In this document: positions 9,151 through 18,390 of the stretch, piece by piece
How the letters are laid out: every line of letters begins with the position of its first letter
Position numbering within the stretch: position 1 is the stretch's first letter
Source: Boseongicola sp. SB0665_bin_10
GTDB taxonomy: Bacteria; Pseudomonadota; Alphaproteobacteria; Rhodobacterales; Rhodobacteraceae
Direction: 5' to 3'
Assembly: GCA_009838075.1 (NCBI GenBank)
Contig: VXSG01000003.1
Location: forward strand, 1-56,185
DNA: 56,185 nt
Program-made: the position numbers and the translations under genes
The notes under the pieces: generated by a model
Database searches by the model: none
What the model was told of the DNA's origin: nothing
Seen by the model: the letters and a program-made list of their open reading frames with translations, nothing else

Positions 9151-9193
9151 CGCCACATTGCGTGTGGCGCGACGCCGTCCGTGAAACACGGCG
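9151..9193. terminator. Two adjacent hairpins between convergent genes
   Basis: CGCCACA (9151-9157) pairs with TGTGGCG (9163-9169), and CGCCGT (9173-9178) pairs with ACGGCG (9188-9193). They stand 50-90 bases after the cyclotransferase stop, in the gap shared with the converging zincin gene. Nothing else is recognised in 9104-9395. Confidence 0.45.
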
Positions 9194-9395
9194 ACGCCGC
9201 CGGCAGCCAGTTCGGGGCTACGCCAAGGTGGCCGCCGCCATCGCGCCGCTTTCGTGCCGTCGTCCGGCAGTGGAACGGACAGGCCAGTCCGTTTCGACGG
9301 CAACCGGCCCAGCGTCGTGAATCATGCGCGGAGACTGACGAAGGACAGGTGGACCGTGCCGGCGGCAAGCGCAGGCCAAGGAGTCGGCCTGCACG

Positions 9396-9800
9396 CTACC
9401 GCCACCATTCGTCAATGCTCGCGATGTCCTCGTCGGACCAGCCGAAGTGATGCGCAAGTTCGTGAACCATGACATGCGCCACCAGGTCGGAGAGCGACAC
9501 GTCGCCGCGTTCAATCCATTCCTCCAGGATGGCCCGACGAAAGAGCCAGATCGCGTCCGGTTGCCCGCGCTGGTCCGACACCGACTTTTCCGTGAGCGGG
9601 ATGCCGTCATAGAGACCCGTCAGTTCGAACGGATCATCGATTTCCAGGTCGGCAAGAATGTCGTCCCCTGCAAACTCCTCGACCTGGATCACCACTGCGC
9701 GGGCATGGTCTCGAAATTCCTTCGGCAAGGCCTCGACGGATGCAACCGCCATGGCCTCGATAACCGCCGCATCCGGCGCCTTTGCCACCTGCCAGCCCAT
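9396..9800 (-). CDS. Small zincin-type metallopeptidase family protein
   Basis: 134 residues. The zinc site HELAHHFGWSDEDI lies near the C-terminus, giving HExxH plus a downstream acidic third ligand as in the bacterial minimal-zincin family (PF06262). The family's central L-GLYDGIPL and PDAIWLFRRAILEEW are present. The ATG at 9800 has AGGGAG a few bases upstream and starts at the family's usual MGW...APD; a longer reading to 9845 adds 15 residues. The biological substrate of this family is unknown. It is divergent from gltX with 66 bases between them. Confidence 0.82.
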   Translation of the reverse strand: MGWQVAKAPDAAVIEAMAVASVEALPKEFRDHARAVVIQVEEFAGDDILADLEIDDPFELTGLYDGIPLTEKSVSDQRGQPDAIWLFRRAILEEWIERGDVSLSDLVAHVMVHELAHHFGWSDEDIASIDEWWR

Positions 9801-9866
9801 CTCGCTCCCTATATGGACAATTCCCGGCTCATGTGAAAGAGGCACTGCCGATCAGGAGACCCCCAA

Positions 9867-11186
9867 TTGACCGTCACCCGTTTCGCGCCATCGCCAACCG
9901 GCCTCATCCATGTCGGCAACTTGCGCACCGCACTTCTGAACTGGCTGATTGCCCGGAAGGCCGGCGGCACCTTCATCCTGCGCATCGATGACACCGACAC
10001 GGATCGTTCCCGGCAGGAATATGTCGATGCCATCCGGGAGGATCTCGAATGGCTCGGTCTCGGCTGGGACCGGGTCGAGCACCAGTCCGCCAGGCTTGAC
10101 CTCTACAACGCAACCGCGGACAGGCTCCGCGACATGGGGCGGTTCTACGAGGCCTGGGAAACCCCCTCCGAACTCCAGCTCAAGCGCAAGAAGCAAAGGA
10201 ACATGGGACGGCCTCCGGTCTACGATCGGGCAGCGCTCGATCTCTCGGACGGCGAAAGGAACCGGCTTCGTGCCGAACGCGGCGCAGGTGCCTGGCGCTT
10301 CAAGCTGAATCACGCAAGAATCGAGTGGGAAGACCTGATCCTCGGCCACACGTCGATCGACGCAGCCAGCGTGTCGGACCCGGTGCTGATCAGGCAGGAC
10401 GGGCGAATCCTGTATTCCCTGGCATCGGTCGTCGACGACATCGACATGGGCGTCACGCACGTGGTTCGCGGTTCGGACCACGTGACGAACACCGCTGCCC
10501 AGATCCAGGCGATGCAGGCGCTCGGGGGCCGGCCTCCCGAATTCGCCCACCACTCGCTCCTGACCGACGCCAAGGGCGAACCGCTGGCAAAGCGGCTGAA
10601 CACGCTCAGCCTGCGTGAATTGCGGGCAGGCGGCGTCGAACCGATGGCGGTCCTTTCGCTCATGGCAAGGCTTGGATCGTCCGACCCGGTCAGGCTGTGC
10701 GCCAGCCACGACGAAATGATCGAAGGCTTCGACATTGCGCGATTCGGTGTCGCGCCCACGAAATTCGACCCGGAGGACCTGGAACCGCTCACGATGCGCG
10801 TTGTGCACGGCCTCGCCGTCGAGGACGTCGCGGATCACCTGAGCGCCGTTCCCGCAGCGTTGCGTGAGCGGTACTGGCATGCCGTGCGCGCCAACGTCTC
10901 GCGACGCTCGGAGGCGGGCGACTGGTGGCAAGCCCTTGCAGGAGCGGGTCCGCAGGACGTCGCCGAAGAGGATCGCGACTTCGTCAACGTGGCGTTCGAC
11001 CTGCTTCCGGCACCCCCATACGACAGGGAAACCTGGACCACCTGGACAGCCGCCGTCGGGAGCAGGACCGGACGAAAGGGCAGGAACCTGTTCATGCCGC
11101 TCCGCCTGGCAATCACCGGTCAGACGCGAGGCCCCGAAATGGCGGATGTCATGCCGCTTCTCCAGAGGAAGCCATGCCCTCGATGA
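9867..11186 (+). CDS. gltX: Glutamate--tRNA ligase (GltX paralogue type)
   Basis: 439 residues. A class I aminoacyl-tRNA synthetase that loads glutamate on tRNA. The HIGH-type motif reads HVGN in RFAPSPTGLIHVGNLR at residues 5-20. The Rossmann core runs through VVDDIDMGVTHVVRGSDH near 190. The KMSKS-type loop reads LAKRL near 240, where relatives usually have LSKRL. The C-terminal helical anticodon-binding domain ends with GRNLFMPLRLAITG. The start is a TTG at 9867 with AGGAGA upstream; no in-frame ATG fits the conserved TRFAPSPTG start. Alphaproteobacteria often carry two GltX proteins with different tRNA preference, and this could be the one acting on tRNA-Glu and tRNA-Gln, which sequence alone cannot decide. 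Confidence 0.92.
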   Translation: MTVTRFAPSPTGLIHVGNLRTALLNWLIARKAGGTFILRIDDTDTDRSRQEYVDAIREDLEWLGLGWDRVEHQSARLDLYNATADRLRDMGRFYEAWETPSELQLKRKKQRNMGRPPVYDRAALDLSDGERNRLRAERGAGAWRFKLNHARIEWEDLILGHTSIDAASVSDPVLIRQDGRILYSLASVVDDIDMGVTHVVRGSDHVTNTAAQIQAMQALGGRPPEFAHHSLLTDAKGEPLAKRLNTLSLRELRAGGVEPMAVLSLMARLGSSDPVRLCASHDEMIEGFDIARFGVAPTKFDPEDLEPLTMRVVHGLAVEDVADHLSAVPAALRERYWHAVRANVSRRSEAGDWWQALAGAGPQDVAEEDRDFVNVAFDLLPAPPYDRETWTTWTAAVGSRTGRKGRNLFMPLRLAITGQTRGPEMADVMPLLQRKPCPR

Positions 11187-11316
11187 CCTGGCTGCGGACC
11201 CGCATCGTGAGCGTCCGCCCGGCAAGGTCGTGCCTGTCCAGAGGCTCGAAGGGCGTTCGCTCTTGCCGCGGACATGCCGGTCTTCCCACGCAGCCACCTT
11301 CAAGGATCATCGGAAA

Positions 11317-12270
11317 ATGAAGTCCCACATTCTGACCATCACGCTGAACCCGACCGTCGATTTCTCCACGACGGCTCCGGAGATCGTGTCCGAAGTGAAG
11401 CTGCGCTGCTCGGAGCCGCAGATCGATCCAGGCGGCGGGGGCATCAACGTCGCGCGGGCCGTCAAGCTTCTGGGCGGCCAGGCCACGGCGCTCGTCGCCA
11501 TCGGCGGCGCCACCGGCGCACATCTGCTGCAACTTCTTGCGCTCGAAGGCGTGCCCACGGTCGCCTTTCAGGGACCGGGCGAGACGCGCCAGTCCATGTC
11601 GGTGATCGATCGGGCGTCAAACGAGCAATTCCGGTTCGTCATGCCAGGACCTGTGTGGCAGGAGCACGATGTGCCGCGCGCCCTCGACTCGGTCGACCAG
11701 GCAGCTGGCGAAGACACGCTTGTCGTCCTCTCCGGGAGCCAGCCACCCGGCGTCGCCAAGGACTTTCCTTCCATCCTTGCGGATCATGTGGCGGGACGGG
11801 GGGCGCATCTCATTGTCGACACGTCCGGCCCGGCCCTGCGCCACCTCGCCGAGAAGCCGCACGACGCCGTCTACGTCCTCCGCATGGACGGCGAGGAAGG
11901 CGAAGAACTGGCGGGCCGCCCCCTGCCCACACGAACCGACACGGCCGCGTTCGCCCGCGAGCTCGTCGACAAGGGCGTGGCCCGTGTCGTCATCGTCGCC
12001 CGAGGCGCGGATGGCTCTGTGCTGGCGGACAAGGACGGGGCGTGGCACGCCGTCAGCCCACCCGGACCGGTTGTTTCAAAGGTCGGTGCAGGCGACAGCT
12101 TCGTCGGTGCCTTCACGCTCGCACTTGCCAATGCCGAGCCAGTCGGCGAATGCCTGCGCTGGGGCGTGGCTGCGGCAAGCGCGGCCGTGTCGACAGAGGC
12201 CACAAGGCTCTGCGACCCCGAGACAACCGGGCGCAACCGGACGGAATGCGAACTCACGCCCCTGGAGTGA
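11317..12270 (+). CDS. pfkB: 6-phosphofructokinase II-type sugar kinase (PfkB family)
   Basis: 317 residues. It phosphorylates a sugar phosphate with ATP and resembles E. coli Pfk-2 along its length. Shared stretches include TLNPTVDFS at the N-terminus, KLRCSEPQIDPGGGGINVARA near 27, QFRFVMPGP near 103 and LSGSQPPGV near 135. The catalytic GAGDSFVGAF is near 260. The family NxxE magnesium motif, NQKE in E. coli, appears as DGEE, so Asp replaces Asn. The ATG at 11317 has AAGGA eleven bases upstream. It follows gltX by 130 bases on the same strand. Fructose-6-phosphate or tagatose-6-phosphate are both possible substrates. Confidence 0.87.
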   Translation: MKSHILTITLNPTVDFSTTAPEIVSEVKLRCSEPQIDPGGGGINVARAVKLLGGQATALVAIGGATGAHLLQLLALEGVPTVAFQGPGETRQSMSVIDRASNEQFRFVMPGPVWQEHDVPRALDSVDQAAGEDTLVVLSGSQPPGVAKDFPSILADHVAGRGAHLIVDTSGPALRHLAEKPHDAVYVLRMDGEEGEELAGRPLPTRTDTAAFARELVDKGVARVVIVARGADGSVLADKDGAWHAVSPPGPVVSKVGAGDSFVGAFTLALANAEPVGECLRWGVAAASAAVSTEATRLCDPETTGRNRTECELTPLE

Positions 12271-12303
12271 TTCAGCCCGTGGCGCCTCTTGGCCGCGTCA
12301 CGT

Positions 12304-13065
12304 TCATGGCTTCAGCCTGTAACCGGTCCGGAAAATCCACCAGACGATGCCCAGGCAAAGTCCGGCAAAGACGAATATCGCGGCCAGGCTTGCCACGATC
12401 GGCACGTCCGCCGTGCCAAAAAAGGACCACCGGAATCCGGAGACCAGGTACAGCACCGGATTCAGCAACGACACGTTCTGCCAGAACGGAGGAAGCATGC
12501 TGACCGAATAGAATGATCCGCCGAGGAAGACGAGCGGCGTGACGATGAGGAGCGGCACCAGGTTCAATTGCTCGAAATTCCGCGCCCAGATGCCAAGAAT
12601 GAACCCGAGCAACGAAAAGCTGACCGCCGTCAGAACCAGGAACGCCAGCATGAGCACCGGATGGACGATGCTGAATTCCACGAAGAACAGGGATGTCACG
12701 AGAATGATGAGCCCGATCAGAATCGACTTGGTGGCAGCGGCACCGACATAGCCGATCACGATTTCAAGCGACGAGATGGGTGCAGACAACACCTCGTAGA
12801 TCGTGCCGATGAACTTCGGAAAGTAGATTCCGAATCCCGCGTTCTGGACAGACTGCTGCAGGACCGTCAGCATGATCAGCCCGGGCACGATGAAGGCCCC
12901 GTAGTCCACGCTCTCGATCTCGGGCATCCGGCTGCCGATGGCCGCGCCGAAGACGACGAAATACAGCGCGGTCGAAACCACCGGCGAAACGATCGACTGG
13001 AGGATGGAACGGAAGAACCGCCCCATTTCGAACTGCCAGATTGCGGCGATGCCATACCAGTTCAT
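12304..13065 (-). CDS. ABC-2 type transporter permease
   Basis: 253 residues with about six hydrophobic membrane segments, for example [27 protein letters not shown] and [17 protein letters not shown]. The pattern [27 protein letters not shown] is the usual C-terminal signature of NodJ/DrrB-like exporter permeases. It overlaps the upstream ATPase gene by four bases, so the two are translated together and should form one exporter in the inner membrane. Cargo is unknown. Confidence 0.9.
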   Translation of the reverse strand: MNWYGIAAIWQFEMGRFFRSILQSIVSPVVSTALYFVVFGAAIGSRMPEIESVDYGAFIVPGLIMLTVLQQSVQNAGFGIYFPKFIGTIYEVLSAPISSLEIVIGYVGAAATKSILIGLIILVTSLFFVEFSIVHPVLMLAFLVLTAVSFSLLGFILGIWARNFEQLNLVPLLIVTPLVFLGGSFYSVSMLPPFWQNVSLLNPVLYLVSGFRWSFFGTADVPIVASLAAIFVFAGLCLGIVWWIFRTGYRLKP

Positions 13066-13991
13066 TCAGCTTCCTCCCGAACAAGGCGCACGAAGATGTC
13101 TTCCAGCGAACTCTGGCGAGTCTGGATGTCTGACAAGGTCAGCCCGGCGGCCTGCACCGCCGTGAGCAGACGCGTGATGCCCGTGCGCTCCCCGGTTGCC
13201 TTGTAGGCATAGGTCAGCGATCTGCCGTCCTCTGCGCGGACCAGATCGTAGTCGGCGAGCGCGTCCGGGATGGCTTCGACGGGCTGCGTCAGCTCGATCC
13301 GGATTTCCTTCCGGCCAAGGCGCTGCATGAGCGCGGATTTTTCCTCGACCAGCAGCAGCTCGCCGGAATTGATCACGCCGACCCGGTCGGCGATGGCCTC
13401 GGCTTCCTCGATGTAATGCGTGGTCAGGATGATGGTGACGCCATCCTCGCGCAACCGCCCTACGAGCGCCCACATGTCGCGGCGAAGCTCGACATCCACG
13501 CCGGCCGTCGGCTCGTCCAGGAACAGGACGCGCGGCTCGTGCGCAAGGGCCTTGGCGATCAGGACCCGGCGCCGCATGCCGCCGGACAGTTCCGACGTCT
13601 TGCTGCCGCGCCTGTCATGAAGCGCGAGGTCCTTCAGCACGTCGTCGACCAGCGCATCGTTGCGGGGCTTGCCGAAGAGTCCGCGCGAGAAGCGCAGCGT
13701 GCTTTGCACGAATTCAAAGGGTTCGAGGTTGATTTCCTGGGGGACGAGCCCGATCAGCTTGCGCGCGGCGCGCCATTCGGACTGGACGTCGTGACCACCT
13801 ACCGAGATTCGCCCGGACGTGGGCACGGTAATTCCGCAAATCGTCGAAATCAGCGTCGTCTTGCCTGCACCGTTCGGCCCGAGTAGCGCAAGGATCTCGC
13901 CCTCCTCGATGTCAAGCGTGACTCCCTTCAGAGCCTCGAGCCCGTTGTCATAAGTCTTGTGAAGGTCTTCGACCTTGACGATGCTTGGCAC
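13062..13991 (-). CDS. ABC transporter ATP-binding protein (exporter type)
   Basis: 309 residues. Walker [10 protein letters not shown], the signature [15 protein letters not shown], Walker [13 protein letters not shown] and the switch histidine in TTHY are all present. A C-terminal extension of about 80 residues after the ATPase domain is common in ABC-2 exporters. I chose the GTG at 13991, which gives [17 protein letters not shown] and has GTGAGG nine bases upstream; ATG at 14018 is the alternative but lacks a ribosome binding site. The pair with the overlapping permease gene makes an exporter of unknown cargo. Confidence 0.9.
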   Translation of the reverse strand: MPSIVKVEDLHKTYDNGLEALKGVTLDIEEGEILALLGPNGAGKTTLISTICGITVPTSGRISVGGHDVQSEWRAARKLIGLVPQEINLEPFEFVQSTLRFSRGLFGKPRNDALVDDVLKDLALHDRRGSKTSELSGGMRRRVLIAKALAHEPRVLFLDEPTAGVDVELRRDMWALVGRLREDGVTIILTTHYIEEAEAIADRVGVINSGELLLVEEKSALMQRLGRKEIRIELTQPVEAIPDALADYDLVRAEDGRSLTYAYKATGERTGITRLLTAVQAAGLTLSDIQTRQSSLEDIFVRLVREEAE

Positions 13992-14180
13992 GGGATACCT
14001 CACTAGGGCCGCAAACATGGATGCGGGCGGCACTTTCCGAGGCCGAAGCGCGCATTGCCGGCACGATGCAGCGGACCGCCTCGCTGCGCCACGCGCCGGG
14101 CCGGACAGCGAAGCGAAGGCACATCCCTCCGCCGATTCCGGATAGCCGGTCCCGCCGCTAGGGCGAGCGCATGACCACGA

Positions 14181-14218
14181 CCGCGCCGTGCCGACAACCC
14201 GTCCTGCCGGCCGGCGCG
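14181..14218 (-). terminator. Terminator-like hairpin after rpsD
   Basis: CCGCGCCG (14181-14188) is the exact complement of CGGCGCGG (14211-14218), and an inner CCGA/CCGG-type pairing lengthens the stem past a one-base bulge. It starts two bases after the rpsD stop codon on the minus strand. Confidence 0.6.
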
Positions 14219-14219
14219 G

Positions 14220-14840
14220 CTAGTTCTGTGCGTAGTATTCGACGACCAGGTTCGGTTCCATGAGCACCGGATAGGGGACATCCGTCAGGCCCGGGGTGCG
14301 CACGAAGGTGGCAGTCATCTTCGAGTGATCCACTTCCAAGTAGTCGGGCACGTCGCGCTCGGGCAGTCCAACCGCTTCCAGCACGATCGCGATTTGCTTG
14401 GAACGGTCACGGACCTCGATCACGTCGCCCTCCCTGACACGGTAGGACGGAATGTTGACGCGCTTGCCGTTCACCCTGACATGGCCGTGGTTCACGAACT
14501 GGCGCGCGGCGAAGATGGTCGGCACGAACTTGGCACGATACACGACGGCGTCGAGGCGTCGCTCCAGCAGGCCGATCAGGTTCTCGCCGGTATCGCCCCG
14601 GACCCGTTCCGCCTCGGCGAAGATGCGGCGAAACTGCCTTTCGGTCAGGTCTCCGTAATATCCCTTGAGCTTCTGCTTGGCGCGCAACTGAAGGCCGAAG
14701 TCGGACATCTTGCCCTTGCGGCGCTGTCCATGCTGGCCAGGACCGTATTCGCGGCGGTTGACGGGGGACTTTGGCCGGCCCCAGATGTTCTCGCCCATCC
14801 GGCGGTCGATCTTGTACTTGGCAGCTGTGCGTTTTGTCAC
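14220..14840 (-). CDS. rpsD: 30S ribosomal protein S4
   Basis: 206 residues, standard for S4. It binds 16S rRNA early in small-subunit assembly. The N-terminus [20 protein letters not shown] and [15 protein letters not shown] are family hallmarks, followed by the S4 RNA-binding domain with [11 protein letters not shown] and [18 protein letters not shown]. The start is a GTG at 14840 with AGGAAGGAG ideally spaced; an in-frame reading to 14966 would lie inside the leader. It is monocistronic, with its own promoter, a structured leader and a terminator hairpin. Confidence 0.97.
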   Translation of the reverse strand: MTKRTAAKYKIDRRMGENIWGRPKSPVNRREYGPGQHGQRRKGKMSDFGLQLRAKQKLKGYYGDLTERQFRRIFAEAERVRGDTGENLIGLLERRLDAVVYRAKFVPTIFAARQFVNHGHVRVNGKRVNIPSYRVREGDVIEVRDRSKQIAIVLEAVGLPERDVPDYLEVDHSKMTATFVRTPGLTDVPYPVLMEPNLVVEYYAQN

Positions 14841-14856
14841 GGCTGATCTCCTTCCT

Positions 14857-14933
14857 GGATGCCACCTGACCGGCAGGCGACCTTGAAGGGCGTTGTCCTC
14901 TGCCGGAAGGCCGACAGGCATCCCCTTGCGGGG
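14857..14933 (-). promoter_or_regulatory. Structured 5' leader of rpsD, possible S4 feedback element
   Basis: On the minus strand GGATGCC (14923-14917) pairs with GGCATCC (14863-14857), which ends just before the AGGAAGGAG ribosome binding site. Inside this stem are TGTCGG/CCGGCA and CCTG/CAGG hairpins. Upstream, CCCC-GCAA-GGGG (14933-14922) forms a GNRA hairpin that uses the first two G of GGATGCC, so the two folds compete. Ribosomal protein S4 represses its own mRNA in other bacteria through leader folds. A similar role here is inferred. Confidence 0.5.
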
Positions 14934-14957
14934 GCCACCAACACCAATGAAGGCGCG

Positions 14958-14985
14958 CTTATACAAGCGGGCACGGTCGAGTCAA
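14958..14985 (-). promoter_or_regulatory. Promoter of rpsD
   Basis: TTGACT (14985-14980) and TATAAG (14963-14958) on the minus strand are separated by 16 bases. The predicted start lies about 110 bases before the rpsD GTG, which leaves room for the folded leader. Confidence 0.7.
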
Positions 14986-15013
14986 CACGGCAATTTCGAC
15001 CCTGCACATGGAC

Positions 15014-15042
15014 TTGCCACGTCGATTGCGATCCGCTTTAAG
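15014..15042 (+). promoter_or_regulatory. Promoter of the SUV3-like helicase gene
   Basis: TTGCCA (15014-15019), a 17-base spacer and TTTAAG (15037-15042). It lies about 30 bases before the start codon. Confidence 0.5.
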
Positions 15043-15074
15043 CGCCTCGACAGACATTCCTGACCCGCCCTCCC

Positions 15075-17828
15075 ATGCCACAGATGCAAGGCCGCGTCAC
15101 GGCGGCCCTCGGTCCCACGAATACCGGAAAGACACATTACGCCGTCGCGCGGATGCTGGGTTACAGGACGGGGGTCATCGGCCTGCCGCTCAGGCTGCTC
15201 GCCCGCGAGATCTACAACAAGATTGTCGAACTTCGCGGACCCTCGGTGGTGGCCCTCGTGACCGGCGAGGAGAGAATCATCCCGAACCGAACCCAGTACT
15301 GGGTTTGCACGACCGAGGCGATGCCAGGGGACATGGCGGTCGACTTCCTTGCCGTCGACGAAATCCAGCTCGCCGCCGACCCGGAGCGCGGACACGTCTT
15401 CACGGACCGGCTGCTCCGGGCCCGGGGCCTGATGGAAACCGTCTTCATGGGTTCCGACACCATGCGCGACTCCATCGCCGCGCTCGTGCCGAACGTGAAA
15501 TTCCAGCGCCGCGAGAGACTGTCCACCCTTTCCTATGGCGGCGCGAAGAAGATCAGCCGACTGCCGCACCGTTCCGCGATCGTCGGGTTCTCGGTCGAAA
15601 GCGTGTACGCGATCGCGGAACTGGTCCGACGCCAGAAGGGCGGGGCTGCGGTGGTCATGGGCGCCCTGTCACCCCGCACCCGCAATGCCCAGGTGTCCAT
15701 GTACGAAAGCGGCGAGGTCGACTATCTCGTCGCCACGGACGCAATCGGCATGGGGCTGAATCTCGACATCGGACATGTCGCCTTCTCCGGTCTCAGCAAG
15801 TTCGACGGGCGCAGGATGCGCAACCTCGCGCCAAACGAACTGGCCCAGATCGCGGGTCGCGCAGGCCGGTTCCATACTGACGGCACGTTCGGCGTGACGG
15901 GCAATGCACCGCCTCTTGGCGAAGACGTGGTCAATGCCATCACCACGCACTCCTTCGCCCCGGTACAAAGACTTCAATGGAGAAACCACCGGCTGGACTA
16001 CGGCAGCATTGACAGGCTCATCGATTCCCTGGAATTGCCCGCGGACGGCGACTGCCTCGTCCGCGCCAGGGACGCCGATGACCTGGTCGCGTTGAGGGTG
16101 CTCGCCGGTCAATCCGAGATCCGTGCACGTGCCACGGACGAACCTTCCGTCAGGCTTCTCTGGGATGTCTGCCGCATCCCGGACTTCCGCGACATCAGTC
16201 ATGAGGAGCATGCCGAACTTCTCGGCGCGATCCATGGCCACTTGCATGACGGCGGCGAGATTCCGGAGGACTGGCTCGCCGGGCAGATCCAGCACATCGA
16301 CCGCACGGACGGCAACATTGACATGCTGTCGCGCCGTCTCGCGTTCATCCGGACATGGACATACGTCGCGCAGCGCAGCGGATGGTGTCCCAACGAAACC
16401 CATTGGCGGGACTTCACGCGCGCTGTAGAAGACCGTTTGTCGGATGCGCTCCACGACGCACTGACAAGGCGATTTGTCGATCGGCGCACGTCCATCCTGA
16501 TGCGCGGGTTGAAGCAGAAGGAGAACCTCGTGGCCGAGGTCAACGACAAGGGCGAAGTCACGATTGAAGACCAGTTCGTCGGTCACATCGACGGCTTTCG
16601 GTTCCGTCAGGACGCGGAGGTGTCCGGTGACGAAGCCAAGACGGTGCGCGCCGCGGCCATCGCGGCACTTGGACCGGAATTCCGCCTTCGCGCGGACCGA
16701 TTCTACAATTCACCTGATTCCGAAATGGACTTCACGGACCAGGGGGGCCTGATGTGGGGAGAGCACACGGTCGGCAAGCTCGTGGCAGGAGACGACCCGC
16801 TGAAGCCGCAGGTGGCGTCCTTCGTCGACGACGAAGCCGACGCGGATGTCGCGCAAAAGGTCCAGCGCCGGCTCCAGCACTTCATCGACCGGAAGGTCGC
16901 GCTGCACTTTCTTCCCCTGCTCAACATCCGGAATGACGAAAACTTGAGTGGCATCGCAAAGGGCTTCGGGTTTCGCATGGTGGAGGCCATGGGCATCATT
17001 GATCGCCGCGAGGTGGCAAGCGAGGTCAAGGAACTCGATCAGGAAACACGTGGCGTCCTGCGGAAGCATGGCATTCGCTTCGGCCAGTTCACGATCTTCA
17101 TGCCCGACCTCCTGAAGCCGGCGCCAACCCGATTGAGACTCGTGCTCTGGTCGCTGGCGCGGGGCGACGAGGAGTTCCCGCAAAGCCCGCCGCCTGGCCT
17201 TGTCACGATTCCCGCAAACCAGAAGGTTCCTGCAGCTGTCTACCTGAAATCCGGGTACCGACGAGCCGGAGAGCGCGCGATCCGAATTGACATGCTGGAG
17301 CGGCTTGCCGACATGCTCCGCACGGAAGACAGCCGCGGCGGTTTCGAGGCGACGCCCGACATGCTCTCGATCACCGGAACGACGCTTGTGCAATTCGCGA
17401 ACTTGATGGAAGGGCTTGGGTACAAGGCGCAGCGCGGCGAGCGCGAGAAGGTCCGTCAGGCACCGGAAGGACCCATGCCATCCGAAGGCGATGCGACGCC
17501 GGACATTCCCGAGACGACTCCGGAAGCCTCCGTTCCGGAAGAGCCCGGCGATCAAGCCGGCACCGTTCAGCAAGAGCCTGATTCGGCCGATGACGGACCG
17601 CAAATCGAGGAATTCTACACCTTCGTCTGGAATGGACGGCGCGGCAGCCAGAGGAAAGGCGCGGGACCGCAGCGAAAGGGCAAGAAGGCGCCCCGCAAGG
17701 ACAAGTCGAAGAACGAGCCCAATTCCAGGACTGGCCGCTTCGAGGCCCGCCCGCCGAAAAGGGACCGGATCGATCCCGACAATCCGTTCGCGCAAGCCCT
17801 TCAGGGGCTGAAGAACAAGGAAGCCTGA
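15075..17828 (+). CDS. SUV3-like DExH-box RNA helicase
   Basis: 917 residues. Motif I is GPTNTGKTHYAV at residues 13-24, motif II DEIQLAADPERG near 95, and motif VI QIAGRAGRF near 260. Between them lies ATDAIGMGLNLDI (motif V). This layout with the GPTNTGKT variant of Walker A is that of mitochondrial SUV3 and its alphaproteobacterial relatives, which unwind RNA with a degradosome exonuclease. The C-terminal ~130 residues are low-complexity, first acidic and then very basic with repeated RKG/KK runs, and probably bind RNA. The next genes are an S4-domain RNA-binding protein, fdxA and carD, the usual order in Rhodobacterales. Substrate RNAs are unknown. Confidence 0.88.
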   Translation: MPQMQGRVTAALGPTNTGKTHYAVARMLGYRTGVIGLPLRLLAREIYNKIVELRGPSVVALVTGEERIIPNRTQYWVCTTEAMPGDMAVDFLAVDEIQLAADPERGHVFTDRLLRARGLMETVFMGSDTMRDSIAALVPNVKFQRRERLSTLSYGGAKKISRLPHRSAIVGFSVESVYAIAELVRRQKGGAAVVMGALSPRTRNAQVSMYESGEVDYLVATDAIGMGLNLDIGHVAFSGLSKFDGRRMRNLAPNELAQIAGRAGRFHTDGTFGVTGNAPPLGEDVVNAITTHSFAPVQRLQWRNHRLDYGSIDRLIDSLELPADGDCLVRARDADDLVALRVLAGQSEIRARATDEPSVRLLWDVCRIPDFRDISHEEHAELLGAIHGHLHDGGEIPEDWLAGQIQHIDRTDGNIDMLSRRLAFIRTWTYVAQRSGWCPNETHWRDFTRAVEDRLSDALHDALTRRFVDRRTSILMRGLKQKENLVAEVNDKGEVTIEDQFVGHIDGFRFRQDAEVSGDEAKTVRAAAIAALGPEFRLRADRFYNSPDSEMDFTDQGGLMWGEHTVGKLVAGDDPLKPQVASFVDDEADADVAQKVQRRLQHFIDRKVALHFLPLLNIRNDENLSGIAKGFGFRMVEAMGIIDRREVASEVKELDQETRGVLRKHGIRFGQFTIFMPDLLKPAPTRLRLVLWSLARGDEEFPQSPPPGLVTIPANQKVPAAVYLKSGYRRAGERAIRIDMLERLADMLRTEDSRGGFEATPDMLSITGTTLVQFANLMEGLGYKAQRGEREKVRQAPEGPMPSEGDATPDIPETTPEASVPEEPGDQAGTVQQEPDSADDGPQIEEFYTFVWNGRRGSQRKGAGPQRKGKKAPRKDKSKNEPNSRTGRFEARPPKRDRIDPDNPFAQALQGLKNKEA

Positions 17829-17973
17829 CCCGAAGCGTCCCGGGCATCCGGCGTCTGCCGCGGCTTGACGCCGCATCGGGCCTGGACCTATGCAAGTGCA
17901 TCATGCGGAAGAACAATTGCGGCAAATCCGTGCGCAACAGGAACATTTCACGGAAACCGAACGGGCTGGCCGC

Positions 17974-18342
17974 GTGAGCGACTCCCAGCGCCTGGACCAG
18001 TGGATGTGGCACGCCCGGTTCTTCAAGAGCCGCGGGCTGGCGACGAGATTCGTAGCGGGAGGTCATGTCCGGGTCGACGGCCAGCGCGTTTCAAAACCCT
18101 CCTTCGCGCTGCGCCCGGGGCATGTGCTGACTTTCCGCAAGGCCCGCGAAATTCGCGTGATCCGCGTGGATTCGCTGGCCTCGCGCCGCGGCCCGGCTCC
18201 GGAAGCGCAGACGCTCTATGCAGACCTCGGCCCGGCGAAGGACGACAATGTTCCGCGCGCTCCGCGATTTGAAGGCAAGGGTCGCCCTTCCGGCAAGGAT
18301 CGTCGCAACGCCCGTCTTTATGGTGATCCTTCGCTTGATTGA
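17974..18342 (+). CDS. S4-domain RNA-binding protein (Hsp15-like)
   Basis: 122 residues. The N-terminal RLDQWMWHARFFKSRGLATRFV and GHVRVDGQRVSKPSF form an S4 RNA-binding domain like that of Hsp15/HslR, which binds stalled 50S subunits carrying nascent chains. The C-terminus is basic (KGRPSGKDRRNARL). The GTG at 17974 is chosen because the domain begins within six residues, as in homologues. An ATG at 17890 would add 28 residues without similarity, and no start has a strong ribosome binding site. It follows the helicase gene, a frequent pairing. Confidence 0.8.
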   Translation: MSDSQRLDQWMWHARFFKSRGLATRFVAGGHVRVDGQRVSKPSFALRPGHVLTFRKAREIRVIRVDSLASRRGPAPEAQTLYADLGPAKDDNVPRAPRFEGKGRPSGKDRRNARLYGDPSLD

Positions 18343-18390
18343 GCCCGCTCAAGTGGTTACGTGACCGTGATTCCCTGTCGTGAGGCATCC

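Noticed and set aside
9852-11303. A 483-codon minus-strand frame opposite gltX
   Set aside because: Antisense to gltX, no motifs and no ribosome binding site.
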